Below, piece by piece: positions 1 to 9,381 of a DNA stretch of 38,884 nucleotides. The stretch lies in the NCBI GenBank assembly GCA_947588855.1, contig CANQBN010000003.1:1-38884 (forward strand), written 5' to 3'. A program made the position numbers and the translations under genes. The notes below the pieces were generated by a model that worked only from the letters and a program-made list of their open reading frames with translations, was not told the DNA's origin and ran no database searches. How positions within the stretch are numbered: position 1 is the first letter of the stretch; the number at the start of each line of letters is the position of its first letter. This DNA is from an uncultured Lachnospiraceae bacterium (GTDB lineage: Bacteria > Bacillota > Clostridia > Lachnospirales > Lachnospiraceae).

Positions 1-596
1 CCGAAATACAGATACCGGTCATTCTTATATCCCACCATGCTGTCCATGGTATTGACTGCCTTATACATCATCGCCAAAGGCGCGCCGCCAAGCAGCATGT
101 AAAACAGCGGCGCCAGCACACCGTCGGAAAAATTCTCCGCAATCGTCTCCACTGCGGCTTTTATGACGCTGTCACGGGTCAGTTCCCGGGTATCGCGGCC
201 TACAATGCGGCCCACCGCCTTCCGGGCGGCAGGCAGATCTCCGGCCTGGAGCATACGGTACACATTCCGGCTCTCCAGAATCAGATCCTTCATAGCCAGC
301 GTCTGCCAGCACCACAGCGTCTGAAAGAGAAATCCAAAAGCGGGATGCAAAAGTCTTCCGCCCAGGCACATAAGCCCGGTGACTACCAGAGTACCCAGGG
401 GCAGTACCGCCGCCAGCACCCGTCCTGCAGCCTTCTCACCCTCCGGCGTTGACGGAAAGACATTCCTCAGACCGCTTTCTAGCCATGCGATACATCGTCC
501 CATAATCACTACCGGATGAGGAAAATGGGGAATAACCGGATCGCCAAACAGAATATCCAGTATAAATCCACAAAGAACCGCAAATGTCACATACAT
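1..596 (-). CDS. cbiB: Adenosylcobinamide-phosphate synthase CbiB/CobD, 3' part beyond window
   Basis: Minus-strand reading from ATG at 596: MYVTFAVLCGFILDILFGDPVIPHFPHPVVIMG... and ...AVNTMDSMVGYKNDRYLYFG, typical CbiB motifs; runs off window start. Confidence 0.93.
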   Translation of the reverse strand, partial: MYVTFAVLCGFILDILFGDPVIPHFPHPVVIMGRCIAWLESGLRNVFPSTPEGEKAAGRVLAAVLPLGTLVVTGLMCLGGRLLHPAFGFLFQTLWCWQTLAMKDLILESRNVYRMLQAGDLPAARKAVGRIVGRDTRELTRDSVIKAAVETIAENFSDGVLAPLFYMLLGGAPLAMMYKAVNTMDSMVGYKNDRYLYF

Positions 597-606
597 ACAG
601 GTTTCC

Positions 607-969
607 TCACATATTTCCGGTTCCGGAACAGCTGCCGACCTGCGGGCACTCTGGAAGTTTGCCTTTGAGAGCCATGGGAAGGCCACAGAACACACGGATT
701 ACTGTGTCCGCTCGCTCCGCCAGCAGACAGGCAAGACGGCCCGCCGCCTCCCGGTCGGCCCGTTGGGCAGCATCCGTGGGAACCACACCGCCGCCGGTCT
801 CCGTAGAAATTACTACCTTATACTGCGCCGCCAGACGGTCGGCAAGAGCCGGCAGATCGGTCTCCCCGGAAGCCAGTTTCCAGGCATCCGGACACATTTC
901 CTCCTCACTGCAGAATGTTCGGGCATAGGCCCTCTTGCCGCTGAACAGCGGCCCGGTAATAAAGATCAT
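607..969 (-). CDS. Short CobU-like protein (truncated adenosylcobinamide kinase family paralog)
   Basis: MIFITGPLFSGKRAYA (P-loop) and C-terminal VVISTETGGGVVPTDAAQRADREAAGRLACLLAERADTVIRVFCGLPMALKG, CobU-like, about 120 aa; start internal to ORF 607..1041; overlaps cobS stop. Confidence 0.75.
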   Translation of the reverse strand: MIFITGPLFSGKRAYARTFCSEEEMCPDAWKLASGETDLPALADRLAAQYKVVISTETGGGVVPTDAAQRADREAAGRLACLLAERADTVIRVFCGLPMALKGKLPECPQVGSCSGTGNM

Positions 970-1733
970 AGGTTTCCCTCCAAAAGTTGGCAGAACACCA
1001 GCGCTGCCAGCTGCCAAAGTTCGCATTTCTGTAAAAACCATCCTGCAAGATCGCCGGAAATACCGCCAAACTGAACTTTAGCCACATGGGCATAACGCCA
1101 CAGGGCAAGACCTGCCGCCACAGCCATGGCAAGACCTGCCGCTCCGCCCGCGATTATCTGCGCCGCGGACAAAACCAGAGCCAGGGCAGCCAGAATCCTG
1201 CTCACAATCCGCCGGTCCGCCGCTTCGGCAAATGTATGGGCAAGGCCGGTATGTTTCGCCAAAGACAGGGAAGCTATAGCCCATCCGGACAGCGCGCGGG
1301 AAAGGACAAAGCCCAGACCGGCGCAGATCACGGCACGCGGCGACGGCGTCAGGGTGACACACAACGCCAGGTACAGCGCAAAATAGCTGCACAGACGGAT
1401 GACGGCAAAGGCCCCACAGTGCGGATCTTCCAGAATCTCCTGTTTCCGGGCTGCGCTGCCGCAGCTGGCCATGGCATCGCAGGTATCGGCGTAACCGTCC
1501 AGATGAATACCGCCGGTAACCGCCAGAGGCGCAAGGCAGAACAGAGTCCCCCGCAGAAAATCAGGCAGCGGAAGAAAGGCAAGAACCATCCAGCACGCGG
1601 CGCATACTACGCCGACCAGGGGAAACGCACACAGCGCAAAGCGCATATTTCTCTCATTCCAGCAGCATCGGGGAACCGGCAGCGCGCTGAACATGGCAAA
1701 TGCCACAGCAATGGTCTGAAAGACGATCATCAT
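966..1733 (-). CDS. cobS: Adenosylcobinamide-GDP ribazoletransferase (cobalamin synthase)
   Basis: 255 aa; motif GGIHLDGYADTCDAMASCG; membrane protein; cob context. Confidence 0.95.
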   Translation of the reverse strand: MMIVFQTIAVAFAMFSALPVPRCCWNERNMRFALCAFPLVGVVCAACWMVLAFLPLPDFLRGTLFCLAPLAVTGGIHLDGYADTCDAMASCGSAARKQEILEDPHCGAFAVIRLCSYFALYLALCVTLTPSPRAVICAGLGFVLSRALSGWAIASLSLAKHTGLAHTFAEAADRRIVSRILAALALVLSAAQIIAGGAAGLAMAVAAGLALWRYAHVAKVQFGGISGDLAGWFLQKCELWQLAALVFCQLLEGNL

Positions 1734-2305
1734 ACCAGCTCCTCCCCTTTGTAATATACGGCCTGTCCGCAGACAATCTCCGCCACACAGTCAGCCCGTT
1801 CCGCCATAGCCCGATTGACATCCGCCAGAATCTGAAGATAACGAAGCGTATCCTCTTCATAATCCCAGCCGCCGGAAAACACCTCGCTGCTGACTACCAC
1901 CAGCTCCCGGCACTGAAGCCGCAGCATATCAATTCCACGCAGAATTGCAGCCTTAACCGCCGCAATGTGCTCAGCCAACAGTACGGCATCCGTTGTCGTA
2001 TTAATTCCTGCAGCCGCGCCTGCCGGACTGTACAGTTCATTTGCCACCAGGTTGCCCATACATTCCAGCAGTACCGCTCCGCCGCCCTGCAGCCGGAGCC
2101 GTTCCAGACCGGTATAGCATTCCGCCGTCTCAAAGCCTTTTCGGGCACGAAGGGCGCGGTGCCGCCGAATACGGGCCAGGCACTCCTCGTCCAACGGTTC
2201 CATAGTGGCTATATAGACACGGGGCATCGGTCCGGCTGCCAGAATCAGCCCTTCCGCGTACTCACTTTTTCCGCTGGCCGCGCCTCCAATCACAAGGGTA
2301 AACAT
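1730..2305 (-). CDS. cobU: Adenosylcobinamide kinase / adenosylcobinamide-phosphate guanylyltransferase
   Basis: MFTLVIGGAASGKSEYAEGL P-loop; 191 aa; cob operon context. Confidence 0.93.
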   Translation of the reverse strand: MFTLVIGGAASGKSEYAEGLILAAGPMPRVYIATMEPLDEECLARIRRHRALRARKGFETAECYTGLERLRLQGGGAVLLECMGNLVANELYSPAGAAAGINTTTDAVLLAEHIAAVKAAILRGIDMLRLQCRELVVVSSEVFSGGWDYEEDTLRYLQILADVNRAMAERADCVAEIVCGQAVYYKGEELV

Positions 2306-3354
2306 GATTCACCTCCCACAGGCTGATAGGCAGGGATACCGCAGTCTTCAAAACGCTGTCCTCTCATATAGACCGCACAGGCCATGTCCAAAAGAGGGAT
2401 TGCCGCCACGGCGCCGGTGCCTTCCCCGAGGCGCATATCCGCCGTGATGAACGGCCGCTTTCCAATTGCCTGCAGAAGCATTTTCCCTGCAGGTTCAGCG
2501 GAACAATGAGTGGCAATGACAGCCTGAGCCGCGGCAGGAGCGAGACGAACCGCGCACAGGGCTGCCGCCGCGCTGATGACTCCGTCCGCCAGAACCGGCA
2601 CCCGGCAGATCGCCCCGCCTAAAAACAGGCCGCACAGTCCCGCCAGGTCAAAACCGCCCATCTTGGCCAATACATCAATAGGATCTTCCGGATTGGGCCT
2701 GTTGACTTGAAGTGCCCTGGCCACCGCCTTCCGCTTACGGCACAGCCCATCGTCCGAGAGACCCGCTCCCCTCCCGACGGCTTCATCGGAAGAGATTCCC
2801 AGCAGCGCGGCCGCCACAGCGCTGGTGGTTGTGGTATTGCCGATTCCCATCTCACCGGCAGCCAGCAGCCTGGCTCCACATGCCTTTGCCTCCGCCGCCA
2901 GATCGATTCCTGTCCGGATTGCCTGCTCCGCCTGAGCACGGGTCATGGCCGGTCCCTGAGTGATATCGCCAGTCCCATTTCCGATCCGCCGGTCCAGCAC
3001 GCCGGGAAAAGCCTCGAAATCCCGGACGCCCATATCCACCGGAACAACCCGGCAGTCCGCCAGGCCAGCCATAAGACATACGGTTGCGGTCCCCTGGGCC
3101 AGTCCTCTGGTGATTATGCCGGTGACATCGCTTCCCGTCTGGGCAACTCCCTGGGATACTACGCCGTTATCGGCGCAGAAAACCAGCAACGTCCTGGGCG
3201 CCAGTGAAATATCCGCGCTTCCGGTAAGGGCAGCAATATCCTCCAATGCGGTCTCCAGCAGTCCCAGACTGCCCAGAGGATGGGCACAGGCGGCCCATCG
3301 GGCGCGGGCCGCGGCGCGCGCCTCCTCATCCGGCGGAGCAATACAAAACTTCAT
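2290..3354 (-). CDS. cobT: Nicotinate-nucleotide-dimethylbenzimidazole phosphoribosyltransferase
   Basis: FCADNGVVSQGVAQTGSDVT, GEMGIGNTTTTSAVAAALLG, GRGAGLSDDGLCRK motifs. Confidence 0.96.
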   Translation of the reverse strand: MKFCIAPPDEEARAAARARWAACAHPLGSLGLLETALEDIAALTGSADISLAPRTLLVFCADNGVVSQGVAQTGSDVTGIITRGLAQGTATVCLMAGLADCRVVPVDMGVRDFEAFPGVLDRRIGNGTGDITQGPAMTRAQAEQAIRTGIDLAAEAKACGARLLAAGEMGIGNTTTTSAVAAALLGISSDEAVGRGAGLSDDGLCRKRKAVARALQVNRPNPEDPIDVLAKMGGFDLAGLCGLFLGGAICRVPVLADGVISAAAALCAVRLAPAAAQAVIATHCSAEPAGKMLLQAIGKRPFITADMRLGEGTGAVAAIPLLDMACAVYMRGQRFEDCGIPAYQPVGGESCLPL

Positions 3355-4766
3355 CTCCTAACCTCCCTTGCAGCCTGCACAAAACGCCTGGCCAGTTCTG
3401 GATGACCGGCAAAATACAGATGGGGAAATGCCGCATACAGGGACGGAGAGGCAAATCCTTCACGCCAGGTACGTCCGGTCACAGGTTTTCTCATTGTAAA
3501 GGACGTTCCGTTCTCGGTACAGTCCCAATAATGAAACTCATGAACCGGCACGGTCTCACCGGCACGAAACAGAAGACTGTCCTCCTCCGCCGTCATCTCC
3601 GCATAGCCAAACCGGACCAGCCTGTCCCTCCTGCTCCCCAGCCCCGGCAGCACTCCTGCCATAGGCCGTACTGTTCCGGTCTCACACTCCAGACTCTGGC
3701 ACAGATACAGAAAACCGCCGCATTCCGCTACTGTGGGCATACCGCTTCGCACTGCCTCACGGACAGCCCTCTTCATCCTCTCATTCTCTGCCAGCTTCTC
3801 TCCGTAAAGCTCCGGATAACCGCCGGGCAGATACAGGCCGCCGATCTTCTGCGGAAGGGCAGTGTCCCCAACAGGACTGAACGGCACCAGTTCCGCTCCG
3901 GCAGCTTCAAGAGTTCTCAGCGTTTCATCGTAAACAAAGCAGAACGCCTCATCACGGGCTACGGCAATGCGGACGCCTGGCGATTTCCGGCTTCGCATAC
4001 CGGCGGCAGACGGCGTCAGCCGGCCGCCGGATTCCAGCTGAACAGAGCGCGATCGGTTTCCGAATTCTCCTCGCAAGCGAGGCGCCGGCCGGTCACAAAG
4101 TTCCAGCAGGCGGGGAAGATCGGCGTGCTCCTCCAGAGCGGCCGCCAGCACATCCAGACGTCGATTCATATCCGTAATCTCATCGGCGGTATAAAGTCCC
4201 AGATGACGGCTTGCCACCACCGCCTGAGGCAAATGAGGCAGGCAGCCAAGCACCGGAAGCCCGGTTTCCCGTTCCAGCACGGGCGCAAGACTTTCTGCCT
4301 GAGCCGGCGCGCAATCATTCAGCAGAATTCCGGTCAGGTGACTGGGCATACGGAACCGGTTCAGGCCCTGCACAAGGGCTGCCAGCGTCAGGCCGGCTCC
4401 CCGAGGGCGCAGAACCAGGATTACCGGCAGCTTCAGCGTATCCGCCGCATCCCAGGTACTGGCCCGGTCCGTGCCGCCTCCAAGGCCGTCATAATATCCC
4501 ATAACGCCTTCGCATACAGCGGCGTCATGCCGGCGGCAGTAACCGGCGTACAGAGCCCGGACCGCTGTCGGATCCGAAAGAAACAGATCCAGATTGCAGC
4601 CCTCCACGCCAAGGATTTTTCGATGGAACATAGGGTCGATGTAATCCGGTCCGCACTTGAAGGCGCAGGGATCAAACCCCCGCTTCTGGAGAGCCCGAAG
4701 CAGAGCGCAGGTCACCATGGTTTTGCCGCTGCCGGAAGCAGGCGCGGCCAGAATAAGCTGTATCAT
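3351..4766 (-). CDS. cbiA: Cobyrinate a,c-diamide synthase
   Basis: MIQLILAAPASGSGKTMVTCALLRAL..., GLYLPGGYPELY, AECGGFLYL glutamine amidotransferase motif. Confidence 0.95.
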   Translation of the reverse strand: MIQLILAAPASGSGKTMVTCALLRALQKRGFDPCAFKCGPDYIDPMFHRKILGVEGCNLDLFLSDPTAVRALYAGYCRRHDAAVCEGVMGYYDGLGGGTDRASTWDAADTLKLPVILVLRPRGAGLTLAALVQGLNRFRMPSHLTGILLNDCAPAQAESLAPVLERETGLPVLGCLPHLPQAVVASRHLGLYTADEITDMNRRLDVLAAALEEHADLPRLLELCDRPAPRLRGEFGNRSRSVQLESGGRLTPSAAGMRSRKSPGVRIAVARDEAFCFVYDETLRTLEAAGAELVPFSPVGDTALPQKIGGLYLPGGYPELYGEKLAENERMKRAVREAVRSGMPTVAECGGFLYLCQSLECETGTVRPMAGVLPGLGSRRDRLVRFGYAEMTAEEDSLLFRAGETVPVHEFHYWDCTENGTSFTMRKPVTGRTWREGFASPSLYAAFPHLYFAGHPELARRFVQAAREVRR

Positions 4767-4796
4767 CCGCAGTTCCTCACGTTTCCGTTTACCTTT

Positions 4797-6044
4797 TTAC
4801 TTGCAGTTGCCGGCAACAAGAAACACCGGATTGTTGGCCGCCAGAAGATGCCGGCTGCCGGCTGCTTTTCCCAGACTGACGGACAGCTGGATTATCTCCG
4901 CCTCAATGCCGTGGGCAGTCAGAACGCTCATGGCCTCCTGAATCGTCTCCAGCGTTACGGCGGCAATACACAGACGGGCGGAAGGATTTTTCAGCAGAAC
5001 CGCATCTGCAATGGCAGCCAGTTCTCCGCGGCTGCCGCCGATAAACACCGCATCAGGCGCCGGCAGTTCTTTCAGCACCTCGGGCGCATGGCCCTCCGCC
5101 AGAGTCAGATTCCAGGCATTGTGCCTGACCCGGTTCCGGCGAATCAGTTCACAGGCCTCCGGCATACATTCCACGGCATATACACGGCGGGCAGCCGATG
5201 CCAGCTCAATACTGACGCTTCCCGTTCCGGCTCCCACATCCCAACAGATCTCCCGAGACGAGACAGCAAGTTTTGCCAGAATGGCGGCGCGCACAAACTG
5301 TTTCGTCATAGGCACCCGGCCGCGGATAAACCAGCCATCCGGCCATCCGGGCGTATGCCTTGGCATAAGCGGCGCAGGCTCCGTCAGCAAAACGCTGAGA
5401 GGCGCAAAGGTCCGACCGGCCAGTTCACCGGCTGTACCACGAATCACCGCTTCGTCTGCAAGAAACAGATTTTCTCCTACTGCAGCCGGAAGTTCTCCCA
5501 GTCCCGCTTCCGCCAGCTGCGCGCACAGATTCGATGGTCCCAGGCAGCCTCCGGTGAGAAAAAACACCGGCTGTCCTTTCATAACCTCCGCGACAGCGTC
5601 GCAGTCCATGCCATGGGCGGACACCAGGCGCCAGTCCTGCCATGGCCGTCCCAGATGGGCGGAAAACAGCTGCACGCTGGAGATTCCGGGCAGAATCTCC
5701 GTCTCGTATCCCTGCTCCTTCAGAAGGGGCAAAAGCAGCCGGGCACCGGAATAAAAACCGCTGTCGCCGCTGAATACCACCGCCGCCTGGACGGGTTGTC
5801 CAACCAAACCGGTATCCGCAGCTTGCCCGCTACCTCCCTGGCCACCGCCGGACAGTTCCTGAAGCCGCTCCAGAATATCTCCGGCGGAAACGGCAGAAAT
5901 ACATCTGACGCCTTCTTTAGGCGGCAGCATTGACAGCAGACGAGGCGCTCCGATAATCAGCCGGGACGTATCAAGTATTTTCCTCGCCTGGACCGTAATG
6001 GTCTCCGGCGCGCCGCTTCCCAGACCCAAAAGTATCACCTTCAT
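4797..6044 (-). CDS. cbiET: Fused cobalt-precorrin-7 (C5)-methyltransferase / C15-methyltransferase decarboxylating (CbiE-CbiT)
   Basis: N-terminal LGLGSGAPETITVQA (CbiE), C-terminal DVGAGTGSVSIELA and VFIGGSRGEL (CbiT). Confidence 0.93.
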   Translation of the reverse strand: MKVILLGLGSGAPETITVQARKILDTSRLIIGAPRLLSMLPPKEGVRCISAVSAGDILERLQELSGGGQGGSGQAADTGLVGQPVQAAVVFSGDSGFYSGARLLLPLLKEQGYETEILPGISSVQLFSAHLGRPWQDWRLVSAHGMDCDAVAEVMKGQPVFFLTGGCLGPSNLCAQLAEAGLGELPAAVGENLFLADEAVIRGTAGELAGRTFAPLSVLLTEPAPLMPRHTPGWPDGWFIRGRVPMTKQFVRAAILAKLAVSSREICWDVGAGTGSVSIELASAARRVYAVECMPEACELIRRNRVRHNAWNLTLAEGHAPEVLKELPAPDAVFIGGSRGELAAIADAVLLKNPSARLCIAAVTLETIQEAMSVLTAHGIEAEIIQLSVSLGKAAGSRHLLAANNPVFLVAGNCK

Positions 6045-6778
6045 GTCAAAAGCCCCCTGCAGTAATTTAAAATAGCATCATAGTCTTCCCCCGAATCCAC
6101 CGGAGGACGCAGGACCACCAGCACTGCGCCGCCGTCAGCGGCGGCTGCCGCCTTCTCTCCAAAGCCTCCCGCCTCACCGCCATCCTTTGTGACGAGATAG
6201 CGGATAGAAAACTGACGAATCAAAGCCAGATTCAGTTCCCGCCGAAAAGGTCCCTGCATGGCGATTATGTTGCGCCTTGGAATTCCGGCTCTTTCACAGG
6301 CCGCAAGACTCTCCGCCGCAGGCAGCACCCGCGGATAAAGCCGGCTTCCGCCCAACGCGGAAAACGCAGGCAGATCCTTCGAACCTGTCGTAAGCAGAAT
6401 ATTTCCTGCCGTATCCTGCAGATACCGGACCGCATCCTCCGCATTCTCCGCTTCCATGCTTCCCAGAGGCAAAGGGCTGAGACGGCGTGACAGCCGCCGG
6501 CAGGGAACCCCGGCAGTCTCACAGGCAGTGCGGATATTGGCAGTCGCCGCCATGGCATAGGGATGGGTGGCGTCGATACAAAGCGCCGCTCCCTTCAGCG
6601 CGGCAGTCATGCCGCTGATTCCCATCGGTCCCGCATGGACGGTAATTCCCGGAACCTGTCCCTGTTCCTCCCGTCCGTAATCGGTAGTCACACAGACCGT
6701 TACTTCCGCCCCCAGCGACGCCAGTTCCCGGGAGAGAGTCCTCCCTTCTGTGGTGCCGCCAAACAGTACAATTTTCAT
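6041..6778 (-). CDS. cbiJ: Cobalt-precorrin-6A reductase
   Basis: MKIVLFGGTTEGRTLSRELA, DATHPYA, YLVTKDGGEAGGFGEK; start chosen internal to ORF 6041..6946. Confidence 0.92.
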   Translation of the reverse strand: MKIVLFGGTTEGRTLSRELASLGAEVTVCVTTDYGREEQGQVPGITVHAGPMGISGMTAALKGAALCIDATHPYAMAATANIRTACETAGVPCRRLSRRLSPLPLGSMEAENAEDAVRYLQDTAGNILLTTGSKDLPAFSALGGSRLYPRVLPAAESLAACERAGIPRRNIIAMQGPFRRELNLALIRQFSIRYLVTKDGGEAGGFGEKAAAAADGGAVLVVLRPPVDSGEDYDAILNYCRGLLT

Positions 6779-7509
6779 AGATTCCCATACCCCCGCGGCG
6801 TGACAAGTCTTCCATTCCTGAGGCCGGTGCTGCTGCTGCCGATAAAGACCGTAGTGAACATATCTGCCGTCTCTTCTCTCAGCTCTTCCAGCGTAAACAT
6901 GCGGCTCACCTGACCGGGCCGTCCGATTTCGCGGACCCAGCCGCATTGGGTCCGCGGGGATTTCCCTGCGGCCAGCAGAATATCACAGGCTTTTCTCAGG
7001 TAATCCGTCCGTCTGCGGGAACCGGGGTTGTACAGGCAGACGGCAAAATCCCCTTCTGCCGCCAGACGCAGACGTTTCTCGATCACGGTCCATGGCGTAA
7101 GCAGATCAGAGAGGGATATCACGCAGAAATCATTTCCCAGAGGCGCCCCCAGCAGAGCGGCGCCGGAAAGAGCCGCCGTCACTCCCGGCACAATCTCAAT
7201 CTCCACCTTAGGATACTCCGGGGCCAGCTGAAGCAGCGGAGAGGCCATACCGTACACTCCCGCGTCGCCGCTGCAGACCAGGGCCACCGTCTGGCCGTCC
7301 GCAGCCATCTTAAGCGCCTCCCGGCAGCGCTTTATCTCCTGTCTCATGGGAGTTGTCATAATCCTTTTGCCCGGAAAGAACTCCCTCACCAGATCAATAT
7401 ATACCGTATATCCGCACAGGACATCTGCGGCAGACAAGGCCTGTCTGGCTTGTTCCGTCATACCGTCCGCGCTGCCCGGCCCAATCCCCACCACATACAC
7501 TCTATTCAT
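6775..7509 (-). CDS. cbiH: Cobalt-precorrin-3B C17-methyltransferase
   Basis: MNRVYVVGIGPGSADGMTEQA, CSGDAGVYGMA, YNPGSRRR; CobJ/CbiH family. Confidence 0.94.
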   Translation of the reverse strand: MNRVYVVGIGPGSADGMTEQARQALSAADVLCGYTVYIDLVREFFPGKRIMTTPMRQEIKRCREALKMAADGQTVALVCSGDAGVYGMASPLLQLAPEYPKVEIEIVPGVTAALSGAALLGAPLGNDFCVISLSDLLTPWTVIEKRLRLAAEGDFAVCLYNPGSRRRTDYLRKACDILLAAGKSPRTQCGWVREIGRPGQVSRMFTLEELREETADMFTTVFIGSSSTGLRNGRLVTPRGYGNL

Positions 7510-8554
7510 CCTGCCACCTCCAGGTCAGCTCATATGGCCTAAGGGCCACAGCCATGGCAACTCCATTTCCGGTTCTCTTCTTCTGCCAGAGAGGGCCTCC
7601 GGCCGCCAATACCGCCGCCCGCTCGCACACATTATCCACACCAGCCACCTGCTCCACAAAAGCGGAAGACGCAAAACTGCCGGCAGTCTCCCGAAGCTGT
7701 TCCGCGCTGTAAATGTACAGAGGCCACCTGTGAACGGCGCAGAAAGCCTGAAGTCCCGGCTCATTCTTCTTCAAATCGATGGTTGCCGCTCCACAGGCAG
7801 CCTGCTCGCACAGGCCGGATTCCGTTAGCACAGCGGCCATAGCCTCTTCGATTGCCTCCTGAGATACGCCTCTTTTGCAGCCCACGCCCAGCACGGCAAT
7901 ACGGGGAACCAGCCGCAGCACGTCCTTTCCGTCTGCGCGGGTCTCTCCGGTCTTTGTACGAAGGCTGACCCGTACATCGCAGTCCCCTTCTTCCGATATT
8001 TGAATCCCCGGCGGCAAGGCACCGGCCACCGGCCAGTCACTGCACACCCGCGCTGTGCCGCCTGCCAGCAGACGGCCGGAAATTTCTTTGATCTTTCCGG
8101 TATTGACAATGGCACAGTTCTGGCGTCTGGCCCATTCGTCCACCGCGAACACACCGTTTACATCGGTGGCGGTGGTCAGCACCGGCACTGCGCCGCAGAC
8201 CCTGCTGACAGCCCGTGCCAGATCGTTGGCGCCGCCAAGGTGTCCGCTCAGAATCGGAATGGCAAAGCGGCCTTCCTCGTCTACCACCACTACCGCCGGA
8301 TCAGCGGTTTTATCTTTCACATAAGGAGCGATGGCCCGCACCGCGATTCCTGCTGCACCCACAAAAATAAGAGCACGAGAAGCCGAAAAACGATCGGCTG
8401 TCCACTCCCTGAGACCCAGGGAATCGCCGCAGCGCATGGCCTCGCCGCCCAGTGCAGAAGCAAGCCTGTCCGCCAGAAGCTTGCCTTTCCCGGTAAACGC
8501 AAGACAGAACAGCTTTCTTCTTCCTCCGGCGTCTGTATAATCTTCTCCCGTCAT
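7502..8554 (-). CDS. cbiG: Cobalt-precorrin-5A hydrolase
   Basis: FVGAAGIAVRAIAPYVKDKTADPAVVVVDEEGRFAIPILSGHLGGANDLA and GVGCKRGV, CbiG signatures. Confidence 0.95.
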   Translation of the reverse strand: MTGEDYTDAGGRRKLFCLAFTGKGKLLADRLASALGGEAMRCGDSLGLREWTADRFSASRALIFVGAAGIAVRAIAPYVKDKTADPAVVVVDEEGRFAIPILSGHLGGANDLARAVSRVCGAVPVLTTATDVNGVFAVDEWARRQNCAIVNTGKIKEISGRLLAGGTARVCSDWPVAGALPPGIQISEEGDCDVRVSLRTKTGETRADGKDVLRLVPRIAVLGVGCKRGVSQEAIEEAMAAVLTESGLCEQAACGAATIDLKKNEPGLQAFCAVHRWPLYIYSAEQLRETAGSFASSAFVEQVAGVDNVCERAAVLAAGGPLWQKKRTGNGVAMAVALRPYELTWRWQDE

Positions 8555-9309
8555 CTTGATTCTCCTTTGCGGAAACCGGTAGTAAAAGCCGGATCGTAAA
8601 GCCGGCTGCGCTCATAATCCGACTGCAGAAAGTCTCCGGCCAGAATCAAGGCGGTGCTGCGGATACCGGCCTTCCGGCCGCTTTCTGCCAGCGTGCCCAC
8701 CGTGCAGCGGACAATCCTCTCTTCCGGCCAGGTGGCCTTATAGACGATGGCCGCAGGCGTAGAAGAAACAAAAGCTCCCTGCAGAAGACTCTCCTGCACC
8801 TGCTCCAGCATTCCGGCAGAAAGGAAGAGAACCATAGACGCGCCATGAGAAGCCAACGCGGTCAGATTTTCCTTTTCCGGCACAGGAGTACGTCCCGCCT
8901 GCCGGCTGATGATAACAGTCTGACTGACGCCGGGAAGCGTATACTCCGCATTCAGCGCCGCGGCCGCGCCGCAAAAGCTGGACACACCGGGCGTATCGTC
9001 ATAAGCGATTCCGGCTGCATCCAGGGCATCCATCTGCTCCCGCACGGCGCCGTAAAGGCAGGGATCGCCAGTATGCAGACGCACGGTGGTCTGTCCTGCC
9101 TGCTCCGCGGCGGTCATTACCTCAAGCACCTGCTCCAACGTCATTTCAGCACTGTTATAGATACGGCAGTCCGGTCCGGCCAGCTGCAAAAGTTCAGGAT
9201 TAACCAGACTTCCCGCATAAATAATCACATCCGCTTCTCTCAAAAGCCGCGCGCCCCGCAACGTAATCAGATCCGGCGCGCCGGGGCCGGCGCCCACAAA
9301 ATGAACCAT
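8551..9309 (-). CDS. cbiF: Cobalt-precorrin-4 C11-methyltransferase
   Basis: MVHFVGAGPGAPDLITLRGARLL, RLHTGDPCLYGAVREQ; CbiF/CobM family. Confidence 0.95.
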   Translation of the reverse strand: MVHFVGAGPGAPDLITLRGARLLREADVIIYAGSLVNPELLQLAGPDCRIYNSAEMTLEQVLEVMTAAEQAGQTTVRLHTGDPCLYGAVREQMDALDAAGIAYDDTPGVSSFCGAAAALNAEYTLPGVSQTVIISRQAGRTPVPEKENLTALASHGASMVLFLSAGMLEQVQESLLQGAFVSSTPAAIVYKATWPEERIVRCTVGTLAESGRKAGIRSTALILAGDFLQSDYERSRLYDPAFTTGFRKGESR

Positions 9310-9381
9310 ATCCGCCCTCCTCTGCTATTGCCATTTCTACAGCTTCTGTCACTCCTGCTGCTTCCATTTCCGCAGCCTCTG

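Noticed and set aside
1086-1754. 222-aa plus-strand ORF
   Set aside because: Shadow ORF opposite cobS; basic low-complexity composition.
3246-5933. 895-aa plus-strand ORF
   Set aside because: Antisense to cobT, cbiA and cbiET, which have clear family motifs; low-complexity Arg/Gln-rich product typical of GC-rich shadow ORFs.
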